A stretch of 64,000 bases of DNA from Iodobacter ciconiae (GCF_003952345.1 NZ_CP034433.1:372001-436000), one strand, 5' to 3'; counted from the first letter of the stretch, positions 32,078 to 41,709 are shown. Notes: generated by a model from the sequence alone, not told the origin. Translations and numbers: made by a program.

Positions 32078-32539
32078 ATGGATGTTTTGTACTATTGGAA
32101 AGATGTAAAAGCAGATATGGCCGCCGGGCACATTGGCTGGTTTCGTTCGTCTCGTGGCAAGCTGGCCGAGTTGAGTGAAAGCTATCCTGATCGCATCTGG
32201 GTTGTGAAGACGCCCGTAGGTAAAAAAGGCAGTGTGCAATTGCTTGCCTGCGTTCGCTGGAGCGATAAAGCGGCTGTGAAAGTACCTGTGGTGGATGTGC
32301 AATCAACCATTTTTTACGATCCTGCACATGTTCAGAGTATGTGGTTTGAGGGGGCGGACAGTGATGAGGCAGTTGAGGCAACCAGCAAATGGCTGCGTGA
32401 GCATTTTTCTGCTGCTGTACGGGCTAATTTTCAGGGGGATAACGGTATCCACGCTCTGCGTGGCGATACGCTGCGTCAGCTGGAAAAAATCGCTCAGAAT
32501 TTTGCGACACGCCCTTTTTTAGCCACTGACACTGAATAA
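32078..32539 (+). CDS. Hypothetical protein, MDVLYYW family
   Basis: This 153-residue cytosolic protein begins MDVLYYWKDVKADMAAGHIG. The alternation of aromatic strands (YYW, IGWF, IWVVKTP, TIFYDP) recalls a small beta-barrel such as the PUA/EVE fold, but I cannot confirm this. It is a single gene followed by a terminator. Confidence 0.7.
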   Translation: MDVLYYWKDVKADMAAGHIGWFRSSRGKLAELSESYPDRIWVVKTPVGKKGSVQLLACVRWSDKAAVKVPVVDVQSTIFYDPAHVQSMWFEGADSDEAVEATSKWLREHFSAAVRANFQGDNGIHALRGDTLRQLEKIAQNFATRPFLATDTE

Positions 32540-32574
32540 AGTGGAGTTCGCGGAGCTTGCCTTCGCGAATATAC

Positions 32575-32608
32575 AGCCCCCGTGATAATGTCACTGAGGG
32601 CTTTTTTT
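32575..32608 (+). terminator. Rho-independent terminator
   Basis: An 11-bp stem with one bulge (AGCCCCCGTGA / TCACtGAGGGCT) is followed by seven T, 35 bp after the stop of the preceding gene. Confidence 0.87.
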
Positions 32609-32706
32609 ATCCCGCCTGAAAGAGGTAAATGTCGGTTGAGATATTGGCACCCCCTCATTTTCTGTTAAGGTTCGGTTGATGATTCCTCAGTACGGCAGCA
32701 GCTACA

Positions 32707-33681
32707 ATGTCTGAAAAACTCCCCGTGATTAAAAATAATCTTCACCCGCGTAATCCTCATCGCGGCCGCTATGATTTCCCCGCATTGATTATCAGCAGCC
32801 CGGATCTTGCCCCCTTTGTGGCACTGAACGCCTATGGGGATGAATCGGTAGATTTTGCCGATCCAGCCGCAGTAAAAGCACTGAATCGTGCGCTACTTAG
32901 CCATTTTTACGCTATCAAAGAATGGGGGCTGCCGGAAGGTTACCTTTGCCCACCGATTCCGGGCCGCGCCGATTACATCCACACCATGGCCGATTTGCTT
33001 GCCACCAGCAACCAGGGCGTGGTGCCCCGTGGTGCCGCAGTACAGGTGCTGGATATCGGCGTGGGTGCCAATGCCATTTACCCTATGCTGGGCAAAGTAG
33101 CCTATGGCTGGCAGTTTGTCGGCAGCGATACCGATGATCTGGCGCTGGATAATGCCTATGAAATTTTTGAGCGTAATGAAGTTTTAAAAGATGGCCTTAT
33201 TTGCCGCTATCAGGCCGATGCAGCAAATATCTTTGAGGGGCTGATTCAGCCCGCCGATTTATTTGAATTCACCCTGTGCAACCCGCCATTTCACTCCTCC
33301 GCTGCGGATGCTGCTGGGGGCACTCGCCGTAAATTGCGCAGCTTGGGCACTGGCCACGCCAAGGGCAAAGGCCTGCCGCCGCCAGTACTTAATTTTGGAG
33401 GGCAAAGCAACGAGCTCTGGTGTGAAGGAGGCGAAATGCGCTTTGTACGCACCATGATCTCGCAAAGCCGCCCGTTTAAGCAGCAGTGTCTGTGGTTCTC
33501 TACCCTGGTTTCCAAACAGGATAATTTGCCACTGGTGTATCAGGCTCTGGAAAGAATCGGCGCAATTCAGGTTAAAACACTGGATATGGCTCAGGGTAAT
33601 AAAATCAGCCGTGTCGTGGCATGGAGTTTTTTAACCGAAGCCGAGCAAAAGCGCTGGGCAAAAAGCCGCTGGCGTAGTTAA
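32707..33681 (+). CDS. rlmF: 23S rRNA (adenine-1618-N6)-methyltransferase
   Basis: This 324-residue Rossmann methyltransferase is of the RlmF family. The conserved N-terminal HPRNPHRGRYDF segment, the SAM-binding VLDIGVGANAIYP and the catalytic NPPFHSS (for base N6-methylation) are all present. It modifies A1618 of 23S rRNA. It is monocistronic with its own terminator. Confidence 0.95.
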   Translation: MSEKLPVIKNNLHPRNPHRGRYDFPALIISSPDLAPFVALNAYGDESVDFADPAAVKALNRALLSHFYAIKEWGLPEGYLCPPIPGRADYIHTMADLLATSNQGVVPRGAAVQVLDIGVGANAIYPMLGKVAYGWQFVGSDTDDLALDNAYEIFERNEVLKDGLICRYQADAANIFEGLIQPADLFEFTLCNPPFHSSAADAAGGTRRKLRSLGTGHAKGKGLPPPVLNFGGQSNELWCEGGEMRFVRTMISQSRPFKQQCLWFSTLVSKQDNLPLVYQALERIGAIQVKTLDMAQGNKISRVVAWSFLTEAEQKRWAKSRWRS

Positions 33682-33722
33682 AGATACGGATTCTATTTTT
33701 CAGGGTTTATTGCCAATAAAAT

Positions 33723-33758
33723 ATGCCGCTGGGGTTATTGCCCCGGCGGCATTTTTTT
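33723..33758 (+). terminator. Rho-independent terminator after rlmF
   Basis: A 12-bp stem (ATGCCGCTGGGG / CCCCGGCGGCAT, one mismatch) with a 6-nt loop is followed by a T7 tract. Confidence 0.92.
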
Positions 33759-33947
33759 GTGTACTGGTATTAAGTATTATTATTTGAACTTCAATTTTTT
33801 ATTACCATCGAAACCACCTTGCACATTATTTGTGATGTAGTTGCCCGGTTTTTTTATGGCAAGGCTTCTGTTGGCTAAGCTACAGTATTTTCTAGCCGGG
33901 CAGCTTGCATTCGTATTGCAAACTATATGTATAAAGGCAAAAACATT

Positions 33948-34754
33948 ATGGCGATTTCTTATTCAGCGGCGGCAGCCAGTGCGTTTATTGTTTTACTTAC
34001 AGCCTGTGGAGGCGGAGTCGTCTTTGTGGGTGATTTGCCTGCACCGCTCCCCGATCCCTGGAGCGGCCCAACTCGTTATGCAGCATATAAGCCGGAGGCC
34101 GGCAGCAATATGACGCCCATCTCGGTGGCTAGTACTGATGGGGAGGTTTTTCTTGGTGGGCAAAAGCGTTATTTTCAATCCAAGCAAGGCAGCTTGGGTT
34201 TTGTTTTTACAGCAGGGCACCCGTGGAATCTGGATGGAGATCGTTTTTCCGGCGGCTCTGAGCAAATAAGTGGAAATCGGATTGATTTCTTATTATATGC
34301 AGATCAGAAATCACGTGCAAATATCGGTAATGGGTCGAAAAATATTGTTAATCCGGCAATGGATTTTATTTCATTATGCGCCCCGGATCAGCAGCATTTT
34401 CTGATTAATACAGCAGCAACCCGTCTTTATGATAGCAGCCCGTTTCTGGATAAAAGCCTGCTTAGCAAACGTTACGAACGGGGTACATGTTCGGAAGAAG
34501 GAAGCAGAAGGGCGATAATATTTGATGCAAATGGCGGTGCCAATATCAAAAATGGCAATACCATCGAAGAAATATTTTCATTTACCGAGCTAAATAAGTT
34601 AGCTCAGGGCCAAAGCCTGCCAACATCCGATAATATGGGCATTCGGAATATGCTTTTTTATCAGTTCAGAGATGCAAATGGCACACGCTTAGCCATTCAG
34701 GAGCTTGTTTCTTATCCGGACAACACCAAAAATTATATTCGTATCTGGTATTAA
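33948..34754 (+). CDS. Hypothetical lipoprotein
   Basis: This 268-residue protein begins MAISYSAAAASAFIVLLTAC; the lipobox LTAC predicts lipidation at Cys 20. The mature part is Gly/Ser/Asn-rich and soluble. An earlier in-frame ATG (33,927) is possible, but AAGG lies closer to the chosen one. I recognise no family. It borders the T6SS locus, but nothing ties it to the system. Confidence 0.7.
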   Translation: MAISYSAAAASAFIVLLTACGGGVVFVGDLPAPLPDPWSGPTRYAAYKPEAGSNMTPISVASTDGEVFLGGQKRYFQSKQGSLGFVFTAGHPWNLDGDRFSGGSEQISGNRIDFLLYADQKSRANIGNGSKNIVNPAMDFISLCAPDQQHFLINTAATRLYDSSPFLDKSLLSKRYERGTCSEEGSRRAIIFDANGGANIKNGNTIEEIFSFTELNKLAQGQSLPTSDNMGIRNMLFYQFRDANGTRLAIQELVSYPDNTKNYIRIWY

Positions 34755-35024
34755 CTGGACAGAAAGATAAGAAGCCTCTACATGAATCAAAATTACTAAG
34801 CAGGTATATTAGTAAAATCAATGGCTCACTAGTGCTTAGATTTATGCAGAGGTTTTTTTTAAGGAAACTCTGATTTTATTTAGTTTCGATATTCTTTCAC
34901 AGGTGGAAAATCTAGGAAACCTCTGGACAAGTATATTTTTTGCAAATCAGGTGCCTATAAGTTATTGATTTCATTATATGCTGATCTGGCGTTTTTGATG
35001 TATTTAGAGGCTCCCTTGTAGAAA

Positions 35025-35558
35025 CTAGTTTTTAAAATTTTTTGGTATATTTATGGTGCGAATATTACAATCTAACAGGTCATCTGTAAGGTAAATTTTT
35101 CTTTGTAATTTTCCATCTTTCTTACTAAATGTAATGAAAAAAGCAACAACACCATCTTCATCACATTGTTTAGAAATTTTATATGGGAGGCGAAATATCA
35201 CATCGACCACATTGCCATTTCTCGGAAATTTATCATACACTGTTTTCTCAACAATTCCTTTAGGTGTCATAATCTTATAATCAACAAGAAAGTCCGAACT
35301 TCTAGAAATTAAACATAATGCTGGCTTCGAAAGAGTGCTTATTAGCGGTTCAATCTGACCACCATCATCATAAACATTAGATACATTAAGCCGCTCTGCT
35401 GATGATAGTATTCCCTCAATATTACAACCAACACGAACGAAGTCAGATTTAATTATTTCAAACTCCTCTCTTGATATATAATTTTCACTACCTGCTTGTG
35501 CAAAGTTTAAAAAAACAAACATAGATGCAAAGATATAAAATAACCGCCAAAAATACAT
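35025..35558 (-). CDS. Periplasmic protein, candidate immunity to the upstream T6SS effector
   Basis: This 177-residue protein has a signal peptide (YFWRLFYIFASMFVFLNFAQA) and four cysteines in the mature part. The ATG is preceded by GGAGG at ideal spacing; the longer frame is rejected. It starts 16 bp after the NlpC/P60-like effector stop on the same strand, the normal place for a cognate immunity gene. The family is unknown; immunity is inferred from position, export and size. Confidence 0.7.
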   Translation of the reverse strand: MYFWRLFYIFASMFVFLNFAQAGSENYISREEFEIIKSDFVRVGCNIEGILSSAERLNVSNVYDDGGQIEPLISTLSKPALCLISRSSDFLVDYKIMTPKGIVEKTVYDKFPRNGNVVDVIFRLPYKISKQCDEDGVVAFFITFSKKDGKLQRKIYLTDDLLDCNIRTINIPKNFKN

Positions 35559-35574
35559 AACACCTCCAATAAAA

Positions 35575-37359
35575 CTATTGTGTTTTAGTAGAAAAATCAG
35601 CCGAATCACCAATCATTTTTTTTATATCTTTCACATGCTGTATATCCCCAAAATCGTCACCATTCTTTAAAACCTCAAGAGCATGAGCATAATATGCTGC
35701 TGGGACATAAAACCCAACAACTTTTGCCTTTACAGCCTTTATATAAACTTCAATGTGTGGGTTTATTTTAATGGTGTCACCTTGATTTCCGCCAAGAACC
35801 GCAAAATCTCCCCGATCAATTTTTGCATACATAAAAGCCACATGCCCTGTGCCATATTTAGGGTTAGTATGTCTATAGACTACAATGGCACCATAAACTG
35901 GTTTATCAATTTTCACAAAATGTTTACTCATTGCAGGGAATTGAGATGATGTCCCTGCTGCGCCTTTTACATATGCAAAACCTGACTCTTTTAAACAATA
36001 ATTTACAAATGCAGCACACCATGCCGTACTAAGAGTTGCATTTGATCCTATTTCTTTATGATAATTATCCGTAATAATTCCTTTCGAATTATCTTTTGCT
36101 GGCATTTTTTTCTCATGGTAGCCTGCCCATTCTTTAGCCTCCCTAATTGCAATTTCCATCCAAGGAGCTTTAATCTGGGTGCTAGAAATAGTGGCTATGG
36201 GAGAACCTACTCCTTCTCGGCTAACCGTTGTAGCCAATGGTTTGCTACCAGCGTTTACTAGTGGATTTGCCTTTGCTGGTACAGATGCTCCAGGTTCATT
36301 TTTCTTGTGTTTTTCTTTTGCTTTTTCAGATGCAGGCTTACTTTCTTGGTGGGTAGGCGAGTTAGGCTTAGGTTGATTTGCGGCTTCTTTCCCTCCTCCA
36401 ATAATTAAGACTTCGCCAGGAAAAATTTTATTAATATTTTTAATTGAATTTTCTTTTTTCAAATCCGAAACGCTAACTTTAAATTTAGATGCAATCTTGC
36501 TAAGTGAATCGCCAGGTTGTACAACATATTTAATTGCATCTTTTGTTACTTGTTTTCCAGATGCTGCTCCCGCATGCTTATTTGTAGATGCTGTGTATTG
36601 AGTCCAATCCATAGTTAATAAGAGATTACCGCCAGGTGCTGAAGCAATAATTTGAGTAATGGCTTCCAAACTACCATCCAATTTTTCTCTTAAAATCTCT
36701 ACTACACCCTTATTAGGGTTATGCATAACCGGAGGGATTCTACCTGTCTGATCTGTTTTGACTTTAGTATCAACACCATCCTGACGAAGTATCAGCTCTT
36801 GGTCAGCAAGAGGCTGAGCACCATTGGAGACTACCAAATTTGTAGTTGAGCGCCTTTCTTCCTTTTGGGGCGTATCGCCTTTTCCATGGTACCCTTCAAT
36901 CTTAACAATCCCATCAACTAATTTTTCAAATTGTGCATTATCCAATTCACCGACAATCAAAGAAGGATCCAGCCCTGAATTTTTTTGTAAATCATCAATA
37001 TATTTATTAGTATTATTTTCATTGGATGGTGCGTAACTTTGTATTGCACTACGAATACTTTTATTGCTATACAGCCTCTTTAAATTCCCCTTAATTGCAT
37101 TTCTGCCCGTATTATAGTCAGGAAATATAAAGAAATACCCTAATTCCCCATTGGGTTTGGGTGAAGCCGCTATTCCAATATAGCCCTGTGTTTTCTTTGG
37201 GCTAGGGACGCCTTTAACCACTGGTGGTCTTAAATTGCCAGGGTTATTCAGTCTCCACGGTAAAGTACCGCCAGACCTAATCAAATGCGAACCGTTTGCA
37301 TCAACAAAGTCAACAGTACGAAGTTCGCTGTTATATGAAGCTTTAATCCAATTATCCAT
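35575..37359 (-). CDS. Candidate T6SS effector: LysM plus NlpC/P60-like (TIGR02594) peptidoglycan hydrolase
   Basis: This 594-residue protein has four parts. An N-terminal module carries WRLNNPGNLR (residues 35-44), seen in phage- and VgrG-linked cell-wall proteins. A beta-rich transthyretin-like segment (about 175-250) follows, then a LysM domain (278-322) for peptidoglycan binding. After a Lys/Pro-rich linker comes a TIGR02594/CHAP-like domain (about 400-560) with Cys 448 in TAWCAAFVNY, His 506 in GTGHVAFMY and GGNQGD. It has no signal peptide, which suits T6SS delivery. The ATG is 1 bp beyond the upstream gene's stop. It would cleave peptide bonds in target-cell peptidoglycan. Confidence 0.8.
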   Translation of the reverse strand: MDNWIKASYNSELRTVDFVDANGSHLIRSGGTLPWRLNNPGNLRPPVVKGVPSPKKTQGYIGIAASPKPNGELGYFFIFPDYNTGRNAIKGNLKRLYSNKSIRSAIQSYAPSNENNTNKYIDDLQKNSGLDPSLIVGELDNAQFEKLVDGIVKIEGYHGKGDTPQKEERRSTTNLVVSNGAQPLADQELILRQDGVDTKVKTDQTGRIPPVMHNPNKGVVEILREKLDGSLEAITQIIASAPGGNLLLTMDWTQYTASTNKHAGAASGKQVTKDAIKYVVQPGDSLSKIASKFKVSVSDLKKENSIKNINKIFPGEVLIIGGGKEAANQPKPNSPTHQESKPASEKAKEKHKKNEPGASVPAKANPLVNAGSKPLATTVSREGVGSPIATISSTQIKAPWMEIAIREAKEWAGYHEKKMPAKDNSKGIITDNYHKEIGSNATLSTAWCAAFVNYCLKESGFAYVKGAAGTSSQFPAMSKHFVKIDKPVYGAIVVYRHTNPKYGTGHVAFMYAKIDRGDFAVLGGNQGDTIKINPHIEVYIKAVKAKVVGFYVPAAYYAHALEVLKNGDDFGDIQHVKDIKKMIGDSADFSTKTQ

Positions 37360-37360
37360 G

Positions 37361-37900
37361 TTATTCAGCCAATAGTTTTTTTTCAAATCTAGTTATTATT
37401 TCATCTACATGACCGGCTTGATCTGCCGGAATAATTTTATTCTCTATCAACGCAAAATAATATCGCCAACGACTCATCTCATTTCCCTCTTGCAATTTAT
37501 AAATTAATAAACTTGCAGGGCCATGAACATTCTGAAATGAGTCATTGTCAGACTTATCTGCCGAAATAATAAAAATATCACTACCCTTTACCACAACCTT
37601 TGCATTTTTAAGCATGACCTCTGAAAATCCGGACCAAGTATTAAATCTGAAATCCCATTTCGTAGAGTCTTTGTCCTTCATAATAGGGACAGAGTACCAA
37701 ATCTCTTTGCCGTTCTGTTTTTTCAGAATATAAAAACTATAGTTGAAATAATAATATCTGTCATTTTCTACAGATAAGCCAGAAATTAGAGCTAATTGAT
37801 TTTTTTTATACGGCCACTTATGAACTCCCGATTCGTATAACTCACCGGAAAAAACATTGGTGCTAAATAAAAAAACAATAAAAAAAATAACTTTATTCAT
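37361..37900 (-). CDS. Exported protein between vgrG1 and its effector
   Basis: This 179-residue protein has a signal peptide (MNKVIFFIVFLFSTNVFSG) and a tyrosine/tryptophan-rich mature part without cysteines. Its start overlaps the vgrG1 stop by 8 nt, and it ends 1 bp before the effector start, so it is cotranslated with both. It could be a second immunity protein or a chaperone-like factor; the sequence matches no family I know. Confidence 0.7.
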   Translation of the reverse strand: MNKVIFFIVFLFSTNVFSGELYESGVHKWPYKKNQLALISGLSVENDRYYYFNYSFYILKKQNGKEIWYSVPIMKDKDSTKWDFRFNTWSGFSEVMLKNAKVVVKGSDIFIISADKSDNDSFQNVHGPASLLIYKLQEGNEMSRWRYYFALIENKIIPADQAGHVDEIITRFEKKLLAE

Positions 37901-40900
37901 TATCTTTAATTCCCAGTATTTCTTTCAACACTTCAGTATCAAAAAAGTCAGAATCTTCCGTACTAATAGCTTTCTCATAGTAATGTTCTTCATCTGATTC
38001 ATGCTCTAAATCCTCATCCTGATTAAAGTTTGAATTATCAACCTCTTCATCCTCAATAGGCTGAGGGGGAATGGTTTCTAATTTCCACTTTTCTTCGCCA
38101 ACACGTAATTGCAAAATATCAGCCTGATCTGTCATTACTCGCGGTAAACGCCCTGATTTAGGAATTTTTCCACTCGCTAAAACACTATTATCCGAACCTA
38201 AAATGGTAAAACTTTTCCCTACCCATCCCATATCTTTCATAAATTCATCTGCCCCATCTGCTGCAAACCGAAGGCTATGCTGCGGAAATTCAGAGGAAGG
38301 TAAGACGGGTAATTTGGCCTTTAATTGTGCAGGCCCGCTTAACTCATGGCTTGCCCCCTTGATGCTCACTTTTCCTGGACAGTGAATTTCTATATTGCCT
38401 CCCTTTAGCCTGATATAGGCACCACCTGCGGTGAGGAGTACTTCATCAGCTGCGGCGATTTCTACTTTTTCTTTGCAGGCCGTGATTTTTACATTTTTGT
38501 CGGCGGTAATTTCCACATCGTCACTCTGCGCCTGCAGCTGGATTTTGCCTTTGGCTGCAATCAGTTTTAACGCGACTTTGTCTTTTACCCCGGCTACAAA
38601 CAGGCTGATGTGCTGGCCCACATTGTGTATCCAGCGGCGGCCAGAGGTCTGGTTACTGTCTCTTTGGGCGACCAGATCGAGATTAGTACCTGCTGCGATG
38701 GTCTGGCTTTGTGGGCTGGTAATCGCTACGCCGTCTTCCCCATGCAGCAGGATGACTTTTTGGCCACCAGCCTGAGCTTTAGACTTGCTCTTGCCATCTT
38801 TATCCGTATTACTGCCTGCTTCAAAGCTTTTGCTGGCATGCACATGGTGGTGCAGATGGCCGATGCTGGCTTTGCCGCCGGGGCTGTTGTTGGGCTTGAT
38901 GGTTTGTTCATCGTCGCCGGTTTCAATCGTATCGGCAAGCTGATTGGTTGCTGTTTCACCTAAGCTTTGGGCTAGTGCCAGGGCGGATTCCAGCTGGCTT
39001 TGCGCGGGGCTGCGATCGAGTTGCTTGCCGCTAGCGCCGCTTTTGGCTTCGGTACTGATCAGCAAGCCGCTGGCGCGAATGGCACCTTGTTTATCGCTGC
39101 GTAATTCAAAGCCTTCGCCACGTGGTTCACCTTTACCGTCGGTACGCGGGTGGATCAGATAGCCAAGATTAAGTTGGGTTTTACCATGCTCGCTGGATAA
39201 TTTGGTGCGAACTTCGCCTTTAGTGTCGTCAAACAGCAGCTCACCATACTGGCCGCCCTCATGCTCTTTGGTTTTGATACCAGATAACGTTTTATTGGCA
39301 GGCAGCGCGCCTGCGCCGCTAAAGGCTGGCATCGGGTGGCTGCCGTTATGGACCACGCCGGTGACAATCGGGCGGTCGATATCGCCTTCGATAAAATCAA
39401 CTAACACTTCCTGACCGATGCGCGGGATGAACTGGTGGCCCCAGCTTGCGCCTGCCGATGGGTAGGCCACGCGGATCCAGCAGGATGACTTGTCATCGAG
39501 GTTTGCGCCAAACTCAGGATGCTCAGCCGTACGCTGCCAGTGGAATTCTATTTTTATGCGCCCTTGCTCATCGGTGTGGACTTCTGATCCGGCAGGGCCG
39601 ACGACGGTGGCAGTTTGCACGCCAAAGCTTTTAGGTTTGCTCAGCGCTTCATGGGCAAAGATAGGGGTGAGCGGCTGGCCGCGTCTTTGGGCGGTGAAAT
39701 CGGCTTGATAAGGAAGGGTATTTGCGGCTAAAGCCGCTCCTGCGAATAAGCCGGGGGCGACCAGGCCAAGTTGCTGGGTTAAATCAGCGGGCAAATTATT
39801 ATTGGCGGTGAATTTTAGCTCGGTCACGGCAAATTCACGCTGCTCGGCGCTATCCCATTCATGCGCGGGGTGGTCTTCCAGGCGGAACCACTGCCCCGCT
39901 TGTAAGCTGCGCAAAGTGCCAGAGCCGCTAAAGGATTTCTTTTTGGCATCCATTGCCTGCTGACGCAAGCTAGCATAGTGGCTTAAGCCTTCCGCGTCGC
40001 TGGCGTAATAGAGCGATTGTGGGTCGTAATCTTCAAAGCTCAATTGGATTTGCTGCCCGCCATCGCCCTGGTCCACAGCACTTTGATCGGCTGTGTGGCT
40101 GGTGCTGGCGGCTTTGTAATCAAAGCTGGCAAGTGACACCGAACTGCTGCCTACCTGACGCTGGCTATTCCAAGTCGTAAGCGAATCACTTTCTTCCGTA
40201 GCATCCGCCCGGTGAAAGCGCACTTGGCTATCTTGCGCCTCGGGTACGGCAAAGGCATCGTCAAAGACGACGAGCTGCACCTGAGGACTACTTCCTCGCG
40301 ACGCTATGCTACCCCGCTCGCTCGCTCCGGCCAGATGGGCAAAGCGCCACGCCAAACCTTCCTCTTGCATCAGCCTGACTAAGAAATCGTAATCGGATTC
40401 GCGGTATTGCAGGCAATAAGAGCGTGGGCCGTGTGCGCCGGATAATTTGAAATCCAGCGTTTGCACCGATGCAAAAACCGGATTTTTTTCCTGATGCTCA
40501 GCCAGTACCTGCTTCACAATATCGGGGACGGATAAATCCTGGAACACGCGGGAAGTGCGGCGGTATCTAAGCAAAGCAAAAGGCGGCTCTACCGTCAGCG
40601 CATACTTTGCGAAGCCGCCATCTGATCCAAGTAGCTGCGCCTGTGAGACAACCCCGCAGCGCTCGATTTCGCTACCGTTGGCGTCAGCTACTGATAAAAC
40701 AACCGGCAAACCTAGCAGCGACTTAAGCTCTAAAGTCCCATCTGGGGAGAGACAATCAATTTGATAGCGATAGGCCCGATTTACCCCCTCGCTGCCGCTG
40801 ACCTGCTGCGGCAAAAGCTGCTCGCCCCACGCCGCCCCGTCGCCAAGTTGCAGGCTGATAAGGCGTTGATCCTGATTAAAGGCTGCAGCAAAGGAGGCTA

Positions 40901-40919
40901 GAAGCTGGTTCATGTCCAT
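37893..40919 (-). CDS. vgrG: T6SS spike protein VgrG (copy 1)
   Basis: This 1008-residue protein forms the trimeric puncture tip of the T6SS. The gp27-like part takes about residues 1-420, the gp5 OB-fold lies around FGVQTATVVGPAGSEVHTDE, and the DUF2345 beta-helix with repeated hydrophobic units runs to about 860. The last 140 residues differ wholly from copy 2: a region around SLRFAADGADEFMKD followed by a very acidic tail. It has a short extra segment (SERGSIASRG) near residue 205 missing from copy 2. It heads a module with an exported protein, an effector and an immunity candidate. Confidence 0.93.
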   Translation of the reverse strand: MDMNQLLASFAAAFNQDQRLISLQLGDGAAWGEQLLPQQVSGSEGVNRAYRYQIDCLSPDGTLELKSLLGLPVVLSVADANGSEIERCGVVSQAQLLGSDGGFAKYALTVEPPFALLRYRRTSRVFQDLSVPDIVKQVLAEHQEKNPVFASVQTLDFKLSGAHGPRSYCLQYRESDYDFLVRLMQEEGLAWRFAHLAGASERGSIASRGSSPQVQLVVFDDAFAVPEAQDSQVRFHRADATEESDSLTTWNSQRQVGSSSVSLASFDYKAASTSHTADQSAVDQGDGGQQIQLSFEDYDPQSLYYASDAEGLSHYASLRQQAMDAKKKSFSGSGTLRSLQAGQWFRLEDHPAHEWDSAEQREFAVTELKFTANNNLPADLTQQLGLVAPGLFAGAALAANTLPYQADFTAQRRGQPLTPIFAHEALSKPKSFGVQTATVVGPAGSEVHTDEQGRIKIEFHWQRTAEHPEFGANLDDKSSCWIRVAYPSAGASWGHQFIPRIGQEVLVDFIEGDIDRPIVTGVVHNGSHPMPAFSGAGALPANKTLSGIKTKEHEGGQYGELLFDDTKGEVRTKLSSEHGKTQLNLGYLIHPRTDGKGEPRGEGFELRSDKQGAIRASGLLISTEAKSGASGKQLDRSPAQSQLESALALAQSLGETATNQLADTIETGDDEQTIKPNNSPGGKASIGHLHHHVHASKSFEAGSNTDKDGKSKSKAQAGGQKVILLHGEDGVAITSPQSQTIAAGTNLDLVAQRDSNQTSGRRWIHNVGQHISLFVAGVKDKVALKLIAAKGKIQLQAQSDDVEITADKNVKITACKEKVEIAAADEVLLTAGGAYIRLKGGNIEIHCPGKVSIKGASHELSGPAQLKAKLPVLPSSEFPQHSLRFAADGADEFMKDMGWVGKSFTILGSDNSVLASGKIPKSGRLPRVMTDQADILQLRVGEEKWKLETIPPQPIEDEEVDNSNFNQDEDLEHESDEEHYYEKAISTEDSDFFDTEVLKEILGIKDNE
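39720..39742 (-). repeat. REP-like palindrome inside vgrG1
   Basis: On the coding strand the segment reads CAGGAGCGGCTTTAGCCGCA, a near-palindrome of the type known as intergenic REP elements. It encodes AGAALAA in the protein. A matching copy lies in vgrG2, and an inverted pair lies between tssE and tssL. Confidence 0.6.
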
Positions 40920-40939
40920 AGAAAAAAATTCCGGTTATC

Positions 40940-41162
40940 GATATTAAGTACGGCAAATATTGGGTAGCAGGCACAGGCTGACGTTAAAGAAAATAAGGCC
41001 ACTGACAGATGCTGTTTTGCGTATTCGTTATAAAGGCCTACAGCATATGCCCCTGTATACCTAACTTGAATACGGTAAACATTGGATGAAGTTGAAATCG
41101 GTGATCTCTCGCACAGTCATTTTGCTGGTTATCTGTCCTGAATACGGTAAACGTTGGATGAT
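40940..41162. repeat. Three degenerate copies of a tssE 3'-end motif
   Basis: The motif GAATACGGTAAACNTTGGATGA occurs at about 41,139-41,161 (inside the tssE coding end) and 41,070-41,091, with a diverged copy at about 40,944-40,965 (AAGTACGGCAAATATTGGGT). The two outer copies lie in the gap between tssE and vgrG1 and look like decayed duplications. Confidence 0.55.
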
Positions 41163-41614
41163 AGTTGCAAAGTGGCATCAAAACTGACAGGTGGGCGATG
41201 TGGATGCACTTTGAGTACGGCATCTACTCTAAAGCGTAAATGCCGTTCTAATTCCCGTGGGGCGTCCAGGCTGATTTTTACGCGGGTTAGGCGTGGCTCG
41301 TGCCGCTCTATGGCGCGGCGTAAGCGGTCGCGCAGCATTTCTCGGTCGTCCGGATTAAGCAGGCTGATACCGGATAGATCCGGAATGCCAAACAGCAACA
41401 TCGAGTCGGTTGCAAGCGGATAGGGCTCAAAAATTTCCGGTAAATCCATGATCCGCGTATTTAGCAGCGCTTCCAAATCGCGGGCCAGAGCTCGGCGAAA
41501 CTGTGGCAGCTCAAATAGCATGGCCGATGATGCATGGCTGATATCCGGTTCGTTATCCAGCAGCCGGTCAAGTACAGAGGGGAGAGTAAGGGTCTGGCGG
41601 CGGGGCGTGCTCAT
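41129..41614 (-). CDS. tssE: T6SS baseplate subunit TssE
   Basis: This 161-residue protein is of the gp25/lysozyme-like family of the T6SS baseplate. Key signs are LPSVLDRLLDNEP near the start, RRALARDLEALLNTR, and the conserved ending LRFRVDAVLKV with a final beta-strand FDATLQLSS. It sits in the tssJ-K-L-E-vgrG1 leftward arm. The 3' end is followed by degenerate copies of its own last codons. Confidence 0.9.
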   Translation of the reverse strand: MSTPRRQTLTLPSVLDRLLDNEPDISHASSAMLFELPQFRRALARDLEALLNTRIMDLPEIFEPYPLATDSMLLFGIPDLSGISLLNPDDREMLRDRLRRAIERHEPRLTRVKISLDAPRELERHLRFRVDAVLKVHPHRPPVSFDATLQLSSNVYRIQDR

Positions 41615-41709
41615 ACAATGGCCTGTCTAATTTTTATACGATTTACTACAGTGCTTGAGCAAAACGGGGATCCTGATGAGGTTCCGGGTAAGCCTAATCA
41701 CGGGTTTAC

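Noticed and set aside
33841..34113. 90-codon open frame overlapping the lipoprotein gene
   Set aside because: It is in another frame of the 33,948 lipoprotein gene, which has a clear lipobox and a better start.
38610..38963. Long frames opposite the vgrG genes (also at 55,359-55,703 and 55,447-55,902)
   Set aside because: They are antisense shadows that appear in the same place in both vgrG copies because the coding strand is conserved.
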